This document shows positions 25,215 through 32,915 of a stretch of DNA of 64,000 bases, in pieces. The translations under genes were made by a program, and so were the position numbers. The stretch is taken from contig NZ_FOYZ01000010.1 of NCBI RefSeq assembly GCF_900112775.1, positions 124,001 through 188,000 of the forward strand, in the 5' to 3' direction. The first letter of the stretch is position 1; the number at the start of each line of letters is the position of its first letter. The stretch is from Anaeromicropila populeti (GTDB lineage: Bacteria > Bacillota > Clostridia > Lachnospirales > Lachnospiraceae). Under the pieces are notes generated by a model. It made no database searches. It saw only the letters and a program-made list of their open reading frames with translations, and was not told where the DNA came from.

Positions 25215-25646
25215 ATGGCAAAAGTGAATATAAAGATGCCAGAAGAATTCCTTTTAAAGGTATCACGATTAGCTGACCAGACCGATGTAATTCTTCCTAA
25301 GGTTCTGGAAGTTGGCGGTGAAGTGGTACTGGATAAAGTTAAGGGGAATCTAAGTAAAGTAATTGGTAAGAACACAAAATATCCATCCAAAAGTACTGGG
25401 GAGCTACTATCTTCACTAGGACTTTCAAGTGCAAAGCAAGATAGAAACGGAAACTTCAATGTTAAAGTTGGCTTTTCCGAGCCACGTTCTGATGGTGAGA
25501 GCAATGCTAAAATTGCTACAATCATTGAATATGGTAAGCATGGTCAGCCTGCAAAACCCTTCCTAAAGCCTGCGAGAACTGCATCTAGGAAACCTTGTAT
25601 CAATGCGATGATCGCAAAGCTAGAGGAGGAGATTGATAAAATATGA
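25215..25646 (+). CDS. HK97 gp10-type tail completion protein
   Basis: The 143-residue protein matches the HK97 gp10 family (DKVKGNLSKVIG, and the conserved C-terminal YGKHGQPAKPFLKPA). It sits at the head-tail junction. I choose ATG 25215 over 25209 because GAGGTGA lies too close to the earlier codon. The end overlaps the tail terminator gene by 4 bases. Confidence 0.88.
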   Translation: MAKVNIKMPEEFLLKVSRLADQTDVILPKVLEVGGEVVLDKVKGNLSKVIGKNTKYPSKSTGELLSSLGLSSAKQDRNGNFNVKVGFSEPRSDGESNAKIATIIEYGKHGQPAKPFLKPARTASRKPCINAMIAKLEEEIDKI

Positions 25647-25984
25647 ATATCTTAGAGGAGCTAAATACACTTCTGACAGCAATACCTATCCCCGTAGAAA
25701 CCGGGGTTTTTTCAGGTTTGGCACCGGATGAGTACGTGGTGATACTCCCACTTTCGGATGTTTTTGAAGTTCATGCGGATAACCGCCCTGGCTTTGATGT
25801 GCAGGAAGTACGGATATCACTATTTTCCAAGAGCAATTACTTAGAGAGAAAGAGGCAGATTACAACGGCTTTGTTAAACGATGATTTTACAGTGACTGAG
25901 CGTAGGTATATTGGTCACGAGGATGATACTGGATATCATCATTACGCCATCGACGTGGCGAAAAACTATGGAATGGAGGAATAA
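25643..25984 (+). CDS. Tail terminator/minor tail component
   Basis: The 113-residue protein resembles the small tail-terminator group (DUF3168/pi2 protein 38-like): a helical N-terminus, the ETGVFSGLAPDEYVVILPL strand pair and a DEVRISLFSKS-like beta hairpin followed by TGYHHYAIDV. It caps the tail tube and joins it to the head. The order just before the major tail protein supports the role. Confidence 0.82.
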   Translation: MNILEELNTLLTAIPIPVETGVFSGLAPDEYVVILPLSDVFEVHADNRPGFDVQEVRISLFSKSNYLERKRQITTALLNDDFTVTERRYIGHEDDTGYHHYAIDVAKNYGMEE

Positions 25985-25987
25985 CAT

Positions 25988-26578
25988 ATGGCAACTATCG
26001 GTTTGGATAAACTGTACTATGCAAAAATAACCGAGGACTCAAATGGCGAGGAAACCTATGGTGTGCCTTCGGTACTCGCAAAAGCCATTACTGCCGAACT
26101 TTCGGTAGAATTGGTGGAAGCAATTCTGTATGCCGATGATGGTGCTGCCGAGGTTGTGAAGGACTTTAACAGCGGTACACTCACTCTCGGTGTAGATGAC
26201 ATTGGCCCGACAGTAGCAGCAGATCTAACTGGTGCGTCTACCGACGACAATGGGGTATTAATTTCTGCAAGTGAGAGTGTAGGTACACCTGTTGCAGTTG
26301 GGTTTCGTGCGCAAAAGGCTAATGGAACATACCGATATTTTTGGTTATATCGCGTTAAGTTTGGACTACCAGCGACCAACTTACAGACAAAGGCGGATTC
26401 CATTACCTTTTCTACACCTACTATTGAAGGAACAGTTATGCGCAGGAACAAGCTGGATGGGTTGGGCAAGCACCCATGGAAAGCAGAAGTCACAGAAGGT
26501 GACCCCGGTGTTTCATCGTCCACCATAACAGGCTGGTTCACTGAAGTTTATGAACCCGTATATACACCTGAACCATAG
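25988..26578 (+). CDS. Major tail protein
   Basis: The 196-residue protein forms the tail tube. It resembles the phi13/TP901-type major tail family: start ATIGLDKLYYAKITED, core GFRAQKANGTYRYFWLYRVKF and a C-terminal GTVMRRNKLDGLGKHPW. It lies directly before the frameshifting chaperone genes and tape measure gene, the universal order in siphophages. Confidence 0.92.
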   Translation: MATIGLDKLYYAKITEDSNGEETYGVPSVLAKAITAELSVELVEAILYADDGAAEVVKDFNSGTLTLGVDDIGPTVAADLTGASTDDNGVLISASESVGTPVAVGFRAQKANGTYRYFWLYRVKFGLPATNLQTKADSITFSTPTIEGTVMRRNKLDGLGKHPWKAEVTEGDPGVSSSTITGWFTEVYEPVYTPEP

Positions 26579-26586
26579 GAGGAGAA

Positions 26587-26976
26587 ATGATGGATAATGA
26601 GAGAAGTGCCACAATCAAAATAGGTGACAAAGAGTATGAACTGGTTTTAACTACACGTGCAACAAAAGCAATTGCTGGTCGTTACGGTGGTCTTGAAAAT
26701 CTTGGAGAAAAACTGATGAAATCAGAAAACTTTGAGATGGCACTGGACGAGATCGTTTGGCTAATCACACTGCTTGCAAACCAGTCCATTTTAATTCGTA
26801 ATCTTAAGAATAAGAACGCACCAGAAGAATTGTTGACAGAGGAAGAAGTGGAGCTTCTTACCTCACCACTTGATTTGGCGGAATATAAAAGTGCAATCAC
26901 CGAAGCAATGTTCAAAGGTGCAAAGCGCAACGTGGAAAGTGAGGAAGAAACTCCAAAAAACATGGAAGTCGGGTAA
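26587..26976 (+). CDS. Tail assembly chaperone, G product
   Basis: The 129-residue protein (IKIGDKEYELVLTTRATKAI start) is the helical tail assembly chaperone that coats the tape measure during tail assembly. A slippery heptamer near the 3' end lets some ribosomes shift to -1 and add a 67-residue extension (26961-27164), producing the GT form as in lambda. Start codons ATG 26587 and 26590 are both possible; GGAGG lies just upstream. Confidence 0.9.
   Translation: MMDNERSATIKIGDKEYELVLTTRATKAIAGRYGGLENLGEKLMKSENFEMALDEIVWLITLLANQSILIRNLKNKNAPEELLTEEEVELLTSPLDLAEYKSAITEAMFKGAKRNVESEEETPKNMEVG
26955..26961 (+). promoter_or_regulatory. Programmed -1 frameshift site (A AAA AAC)
   Basis: The heptamer AAAAAAC is phased as A-AAA-AAC in the zero frame of the tail chaperone, the classic X XXY YYZ form. 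After a -1 slip, translation continues without a stop to 27164. The zero-frame stop lies five codons further on. Confidence 0.8.
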
Positions 26977-27164
26977 CGGACGCTGAAGTCTTTACCCGAC
27001 TTTATTATTATGGAACAGTTCAGATGGGCATGGACGCAGAGGAATTCTGGCTTATGCCAATTGGACTGTTTTTTGATTTATGGGCTTGCCACAAGCAATG
27101 GCATGGGATCGAAAAGCCGAAGAAAACTCGAACGATTGATGATATTATCCCACCAGGCATATAG
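26961..27164 (+). CDS. Tail assembly chaperone, T extension (made by -1 frameshift)
   Basis: This is the 67-codon -1 frame extension of the tail chaperone, beginning HGSRVTDAEVFTRLYYYG and ending in DDIIPPGI. It has no ribosome binding site of its own and its sequence is typical of the T domain (a short helical segment rich in Trp and Phe: EEFWLMPIGLFFDLW), which contacts the tape measure or major tail protein. It was found by reading the third frame and is missed by start-codon gene finding. Confidence 0.85.
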   Translation, partial: HGSRVTDAEVFTRLYYYGTVQMGMDAEEFWLMPIGLFFDLWACHKQWHGIEKPKKTRTIDDIIPPGI

Positions 27165-27178
27165 GAGGAGGTGAAGGT

Positions 27179-29599
27179 ATGGCGGACAATTTTGGATTGA
27201 AAATAGGCGTCGAGGGCGAGCGTGAGTTTAAGAACGCCCTACGAGATATCAATCAGTCCTTTAAGGTGCTGGGTAGTGAAATGGCACTTGTGACCAGTCA
27301 GTTTGATAAAAACGATAAATCTATCCAGTCGGTCACTGCTCGTAATGCGGTTTTGAATAAAGAAATCGACGCACAGAAAGAAAAGATTTCAACCCTTAAG
27401 GCCGCTCTTGATAATGCCACCTCCTCTTTCGGTGAAAATGACCGCCGCACTCAAAATTGGCAGATTCAGCTGAACAGAGCCCAGGCAGAACTCAATAATA
27501 TGGAGCGCGAACTTCAGCAGTCTGCGGTTGAAGCAGATAATCTCGGTGAAGAGTTGGACAACTCAGGCAAAAGTGCGGAAGATTCTGGAGGTAAATTTGA
27601 AAAGCTTGGTGGTATACTCAAGGGCATCGGTGTGGCTATGGGCACAGTTGCAGTTGCTGCTGGAGCTGCTGCTATAAAATTGGGTAAAGAGGTAGTTACT
27701 CAGTTTGGAGAATTGGAACAAAACCTAGGTGGCTCAGAAGCAGTCTTTGGAGCGTATGCTGCTTCAATTCAAAAAACCGGTGAAGAAGCCTATAGAAATC
27801 TCGGAATTTCCCAAAGTGAGTATTTGGCAACGGCTAATAAAATGGGTGCATTGTTCCAAGGCTCTGGCATTGAACAGCGAAAAAGTCTTGAATTGACAGA
27901 AAAAGCGATGCAACGTGCAGCAGATATGGCATCCGTTATGGGTATAGATATGTCCGCTGCCATGGAAGCGGTTACGGGAGCGGCAAAAGGCAACTTTACC
28001 ATGATGGATAACTTAGGTGTTGCCATGAATGCTACAAACATCGAAGCTTATGCTCTTGCTAAGGGATTAGATTTCACTTGGAATACCGCTACACAAGCCG
28101 AAAAAGCCGAAGTGGCAATGCAGATGTTTTTTGAAAACACACAGCAGTATGCCGGAAACTTTGCGAGAGAGTCAACTGAGACCATTTCTGGTTCTATTGG
28201 GTTATTACAAGCTGCACTTGGCTCTTTTACAGCAGGACTCGGTAACGCTAATGCAGACATGACAAATTTGACGGGAAATCTTGTGGATGCATTCCGTGCA
28301 GTCGTTAAAAATATCGTGCCTGTTTTAGAAAACATCGTAACCTCACTACCGCCTGCGTTCGATGCGATATTAACAGCAATAGGTGACCTGCTTCCGATGT
28401 TGTTGGAAACTGTCACGAGCCTGTTCACGCAGGTGTTGGAGACACTCTTGAACTTATTGCCTGAACTGATTCCAGCGGCAGTAGATGCAGTAATGACGAT
28501 TGTCGGTGCGTTGATTGATAATCTTCCACTGCTCATAAATGCAGCAATAGAACTGGTAACCGCACTTGTGGAGGGTATTGGCATGGCTCTACCGCAACTC
28601 ATACCCGCAGCAGTTTCGGCAGTCACGCAGATTGTTCAAGGATTAATGGATAACCTACCACTTATTTTGGATGCCGCTTTGCAGTTGATTATAGGATTAG
28701 CACAGGGATTGGTAGATGCAATACCTCAACTAACATCATCCTTACCTGTCATCATAAAAGCAATAGTGGATTTTATAGTTGAATCCATTCCACAGATTAT
28801 TGATGCTGGTATTCAATTATTGACTTCATTGGTTACAGCACTGCCTACTATCATCACAGCAATCGTGGAAGCAATCCCGCAGATTATCGACAGTATTATC
28901 AGTGCAGTTATTGGGTCAATTCCATTGATTATAGATGCGGGCATACGTCTATTAATATCACTCATACAGGCACTCCCACAAATTATCACTACTGTGGTTG
29001 GGGCTATTCCGAAAATAATAACATCCTTGGTAAACGCTATTGTAGGTAACATCGACAAGATCATCTTGGCCGGTGTTCAGCTGTTTGTGGCATTAATTGC
29101 GAATCTTCCAAGGATAATCGTAGAGATCGTCAAGGCTGTACCTCAGATTATCTCAGGATTGGTCAATGCTTTTACCAGTTATATAAGCCAGATGGCTAAA
29201 GTAGGTGGAAACTTAATCAAAGGTTTGTGGCAAGGTATTTCAGATGCAGGTGCATGGCTATGGAGTAAAATCTCTGGATTTTTCGGCAATGTTGTATCAA
29301 AGATTAAGAATTTCTTCGGCATCAGTTCACCTTCAAAGCTATTTGCTGGAATTGGCCACAATATGGGTGAAGGTATTGGTGTAGGTTTTGAGGATGCAAT
29401 GACAGCAGTTTCAAGGGATATGCAAAATGCTGTACCAACTAGTTTTGATTTTAATTACAGAGGTTTATCTGGGCAAGGGAATGCCAATGGTACAAGTATC
29501 ACTCAAAATATCTCTGTTGTGTCACCAAAGCCTCTATCTGAAAAAGAATTAGCCAGGGAATTCAAAAATCTGTCTCGCAAACTGGCACTAGAATATTAA
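27179..29599 (+). CDS. Tail tape measure protein
   Basis: The 806-residue tape measure sets tail length and is ejected with the DNA. It has an N-terminal coiled-coil (residues about 10-125), a Gly-rich region around 160, a helical segment around 190-360 with GIEQRKSLELTEKAM, and a long hydrophobic stretch (about 370-690) of repeated leucine/isoleucine segments such as AIPQIIDSIISAVIG. The C-terminus ends in FFGISSPSKLFAGIGHNMGE, typical of these proteins. ATG 27179 follows GGAGGAGGTG. Confidence 0.95.
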   Translation: MADNFGLKIGVEGEREFKNALRDINQSFKVLGSEMALVTSQFDKNDKSIQSVTARNAVLNKEIDAQKEKISTLKAALDNATSSFGENDRRTQNWQIQLNRAQAELNNMERELQQSAVEADNLGEELDNSGKSAEDSGGKFEKLGGILKGIGVAMGTVAVAAGAAAIKLGKEVVTQFGELEQNLGGSEAVFGAYAASIQKTGEEAYRNLGISQSEYLATANKMGALFQGSGIEQRKSLELTEKAMQRAADMASVMGIDMSAAMEAVTGAAKGNFTMMDNLGVAMNATNIEAYALAKGLDFTWNTATQAEKAEVAMQMFFENTQQYAGNFARESTETISGSIGLLQAALGSFTAGLGNANADMTNLTGNLVDAFRAVVKNIVPVLENIVTSLPPAFDAILTAIGDLLPMLLETVTSLFTQVLETLLNLLPELIPAAVDAVMTIVGALIDNLPLLINAAIELVTALVEGIGMALPQLIPAAVSAVTQIVQGLMDNLPLILDAALQLIIGLAQGLVDAIPQLTSSLPVIIKAIVDFIVESIPQIIDAGIQLLTSLVTALPTIITAIVEAIPQIIDSIISAVIGSIPLIIDAGIRLLISLIQALPQIITTVVGAIPKIITSLVNAIVGNIDKIILAGVQLFVALIANLPRIIVEIVKAVPQIISGLVNAFTSYISQMAKVGGNLIKGLWQGISDAGAWLWSKISGFFGNVVSKIKNFFGISSPSKLFAGIGHNMGEGIGVGFEDAMTAVSRDMQNAVPTSFDFNYRGLSGQGNANGTSITQNISVVSPKPLSEKELAREFKNLSRKLALEY

Positions 29600-29612
29600 A
29601 GGAGGTCTGGCA

Positions 29613-30464
29613 GTGGAACTTACTTATATTAACTCAAACGGTGAGAGTATCACCCTAAAACAAAGCCGCCCGTATTTTCTTACCAAGATAGACGGAACAG
29701 GCAACATACGCCAGACCGTTAATACATTTAAGGCACCGGATCAAGACGGTGCTTTTTATATTTCCTCCACACTGGATATGCGTAATATCACGCTAGAAGG
29801 TACGGTCGTAGCGGATTCTCTTGACGAGGCTTATGTACGGAGACAGAGATTTCTTAAGATATTTACTCCAAAAATGCGAGGAACTCTTTTATATCGTGGA
29901 CGGCAAATTGCTTGTGTGGTAGAGGAAGCAGGATTTACTGTTTCTACTAGACAACGCATACCAAACTTCTTTGTAAGTTTACTATGTCCATCCCCTTTCT
30001 TCGAAACATTAGATGAGGTGAGAGAGGAACTGGCATCATGGATACCTCTATTTGAGTTTGAACTGGAGATACCAGTAAGTGGTATGGAGTTTGGAATGCG
30101 TCAGCCGAGCCAAATCATCACAGTAGAAAACATTGGTGATGTATCTTGTGGATGCGAAATCGTATTTCGAGCACTGGGTACGGTTACCAACCCTGAACTA
30201 CTAAACATAGACACGGGAGAATATATCCGGCTTCTCACTACAATGAGTGCTGGTGATGAACTTCGTGTGTATACCCATTTCGCTGGTAAGCGTGTGGCCC
30301 AGGTTGTAGGGTCAACGGTTACAAATGCCTTTTCACTGTTGGACACCAATTCAACGTTTTTTCAGCTTGCTGCAGGTACTAACACACTGCGCTATGACGC
30401 TTCAGTCAATATGGAACTGTTGGAGGTCAGTATTTACTTTCGTCCACAATTTTTGGGGGTGTGA
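29613..30464 (+). CDS. Distal tail protein (Dit-like)
   Basis: The 283-residue protein is the distal tail/phage tail family protein that forms the hub at the tail tip. Typical segments are GTGNIRQTVNTFKAP, RRQRFLKIFTPKMRGTLLYR and NFFVSLLCPSPFF. It starts with GTG, preceded by AAAGGAGG. It lies between the tape measure and the Tal-like protein, the conserved tail-tip order. Confidence 0.9.
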   Translation: MELTYINSNGESITLKQSRPYFLTKIDGTGNIRQTVNTFKAPDQDGAFYISSTLDMRNITLEGTVVADSLDEAYVRRQRFLKIFTPKMRGTLLYRGRQIACVVEEAGFTVSTRQRIPNFFVSLLCPSPFFETLDEVREELASWIPLFEFELEIPVSGMEFGMRQPSQIITVENIGDVSCGCEIVFRALGTVTNPELLNIDTGEYIRLLTTMSAGDELRVYTHFAGKRVAQVVGSTVTNAFSLLDTNSTFFQLAAGTNTLRYDASVNMELLEVSIYFRPQFLGV

Positions 30465-30466
30465 GT

Positions 30467-32383
30467 ATGGAACTATATATCTTTAATACATACCGGGAGC
30501 TTGTGGGCATCGTGGAATCTTTCGAATATCTTCGATGGACGCGGCGTTATTCTCAGTGTGGTTCATTTGAACTAAAAGCCATCGCTACACAAGAGAATGC
30601 CGAACTTCTAAAAGAAGGAAATATCATTTGGAAGAACGATGATGAAGAAGCTGGGATTATTGAGCATCTTTCCTTGTCTCAGACGGATCAGGAATTTATT
30701 ACGGTAAGTGGTCGCTTTGCCACGTCCTTTCTTGCTAGACGCATTGTATGGCAAACGGAGAAATTGTCCGGTGACATTTCTGATTGTGTGGAGCAACTTA
30801 TAGAAAATAATCTTATCAATCCTTCTGATGTAGCAAGAAAGATCAGCGGTATATCCTTTTCATCCCCAAGCCTAGATATACCCATTAGCACCCAAATTTC
30901 GTACCGCAACTTGATGGACGCAGTGACGGAACTATGTGAAGTTTCGGAGGTTGGTATCAAGACTATTTTTACTCCTGAAACAGGGGTTTTTACAATAATG
31001 CTGTATAAGGGGACTGAATCACAGGCAGTGTTCTCTAAGGAGTATGAGAACCTAACTGAGCAGGTTTATACAGTAAGTGCAGCAGATTTTGCTAACACTG
31101 CTCTTATAGGTGGAGAGGGCGAAGGTGCAGAGCGGACATTTGTAGCAATTACAAGTGGATCAGGAGAATCTCGACATGAGATTTTTGTGGATGCTAAAGA
31201 CCTACGGGCAGAAGATTTTGGAGTGGATTATATCAATACACTGATTTTTCGTGGGCAGAGCAAGCTAAATGAGCAAGTAATACGTTATTCCTTTGATACA
31301 TCAGTTAACCCACATGGCAACCTGACTTATAAGGTAGACTTTGACCTTGGCCAGGTTGTTAAGGTTATTTCCAAAGCATGGGGTGTATCTATGACAACAC
31401 GAATCGCTGAAGTGGAGGAGACTTATGACGCGGACGGTCAAAGCATCAGCGTAGTATTCGGAAAGAGCGAGCTAACAATAGCTCAAAAAATTCGCTCTGA
31501 TATGAGTGAGGTTAAAACGGCATTATCTGCCCCAACTGGCATCTCTGATATTGCAGAAGCATTAGGCAATGTGTCAGAAACACTTGGAGATATTCATGAT
31601 CTTGACCCCAATATCCAAGGAGATACTGTTACCGATAGTATCAACAATCTGTTTGGGAAACTGCCCTCACTTGAGGTAATTGTTGGAGAAGGAGCTATAT
31701 CGATCGGTCAGTATGCCCTGCACCATATGAGCCCTGGAGATGCTTTTTATTTCACCTCGTGGAGCGGCAACAAATTCAGTGATCAGCCAAGCGATGACGG
31801 GCATGTCTTTTTGGTAAAGCATAGCGGGGATAACACGGGAAACGGATATCAGCGGGCAATGGGATTTTTTATATCTCGCAACACAATGACGTTTTATGTG
31901 ATATCTGTTTTTGTATTTAACAATCCGTCTGGTGAAGCGAACTGGTTGAATATTAATAACGATCCAATAACTACAGCACGGATTGCAAATGGAGCGGTCA
32001 CTGGTGCCAAGATTGCAGAACGCACGATTACTGCAACTAAAATCTCCTCTGCGTTTACTGATTACTCTATGACAGAACAAAACACAGGGCGTCTATGGAT
32101 AGATGGTAAGGCAATATATCGAAAAGTAGTAAACCTCGGCTCCCTTCCCAACGCTACTCCTGGGAGTGTAGCCCATGGCATAGCAAACCTAAGTACAGTT
32201 GTTAGTTTATCCGGCTTTGCAACAAATGGCACCAACTTCTTGCCACTACCGCTTGCACGGTATAACAACTTCGCTTCACAAATCGGTCTTTATGTGGATA
32301 AAACAAATGTCGTTGTTGAACCTGGTGTTGACCGGACAGATTATACGGGCTATGTGGTTATCGAGTATACGAAAACCATCTAG
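30467..32383 (+). CDS. Tail-tip protein, Gp37-like (ReqiPepy6) family
   Basis: The 638-residue protein resembles siphovirus ReqiPepy6 Gp37-like tail-tip proteins (FNTYRELVGIVESFEYLRWTRR N-terminus), a Tal/gp27-type hub domain to about residue 370. After a helical linker it continues with an extra C-terminal domain (about 400-638) ending in a jelly-roll-like segment (GRLWIDGKAIYRKVV), which may bind receptors. ATG 30467 is chosen; GTG 30461 would overlap the previous stop. Confidence 0.85.
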   Translation: MELYIFNTYRELVGIVESFEYLRWTRRYSQCGSFELKAIATQENAELLKEGNIIWKNDDEEAGIIEHLSLSQTDQEFITVSGRFATSFLARRIVWQTEKLSGDISDCVEQLIENNLINPSDVARKISGISFSSPSLDIPISTQISYRNLMDAVTELCEVSEVGIKTIFTPETGVFTIMLYKGTESQAVFSKEYENLTEQVYTVSAADFANTALIGGEGEGAERTFVAITSGSGESRHEIFVDAKDLRAEDFGVDYINTLIFRGQSKLNEQVIRYSFDTSVNPHGNLTYKVDFDLGQVVKVISKAWGVSMTTRIAEVEETYDADGQSISVVFGKSELTIAQKIRSDMSEVKTALSAPTGISDIAEALGNVSETLGDIHDLDPNIQGDTVTDSINNLFGKLPSLEVIVGEGAISIGQYALHHMSPGDAFYFTSWSGNKFSDQPSDDGHVFLVKHSGDNTGNGYQRAMGFFISRNTMTFYVISVFVFNNPSGEANWLNINNDPITTARIANGAVTGAKIAERTITATKISSAFTDYSMTEQNTGRLWIDGKAIYRKVVNLGSLPNATPGSVAHGIANLSTVVSLSGFATNGTNFLPLPLARYNNFASQIGLYVDKTNVVVEPGVDRTDYTGYVVIEYTKTI

Positions 32384-32400
32384 GAAGGAGGAATTTTTGT

Positions 32401-32904
32401 ATGGAGAAAAGCGGATTTTTCAATTCATCCGATGGAGATAGAGTCTATGATGCCACGGATTTTGCAGCATACTTTGGAAGTCTTGTTTCAAACGGGATAT
32501 TTTATAAAACAGCTACAAATCTGCAGGTATCACCAGGGATGGGATTGGCAGTAAGCGTGGCGGCTGGAAGTGCGTGGATTAATGGATATAGATATGAGAA
32601 TACAGATGCGTTAAATATGCCTCTCACTACAGCGCACGGTAGCAATCCACGCATTGACCGGATTGTTGTTCGCTTAAGCCAAATCAGCAGGAATATTCAG
32701 CTTGCAGTTGTTACCGGGACTCCAGCTGCTACACCAGTGGCTCCAGACTTAACAAGAACCAGCGATGTATATGAACTCGGTATTGCAGATGTTATTATAC
32801 CTGCTGCGGCTACATCAATAGCAGCAAATAACATTACTGATACCAGATTAAATACCAGCCTTTGTGGGTTAGTGAACTCATTGGTATCAGCGGTTTACGA
32901 GTGA
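32401..32904 (+). CDS. Tail/baseplate structural protein
   Basis: The 167-residue protein begins GFFNSSDGDRVYDATDFAAY, a pattern seen in baseplate and receptor-binding accessory proteins of Gram-positive siphophages. The rest is beta-rich (GSAWINGYRYEN, RIDRIVVRLSQ). It probably links the tail tip to the fiber encoded next. There is no sign of an enzyme. The start follows AAGGAGG. Confidence 0.75.
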   Translation: MEKSGFFNSSDGDRVYDATDFAAYFGSLVSNGIFYKTATNLQVSPGMGLAVSVAAGSAWINGYRYENTDALNMPLTTAHGSNPRIDRIVVRLSQISRNIQLAVVTGTPAATPVAPDLTRTSDVYELGIADVIIPAAATSIAANNITDTRLNTSLCGLVNSLVSAVYE

Positions 32905-32915
32905 GGTGAATTTCT

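Noticed and set aside
28048-28626. - strand frame of 192 residues inside the left tape measure gene
   Set aside because: Shadow of repetitive hydrophobic codons; no start signal or homologous pattern.
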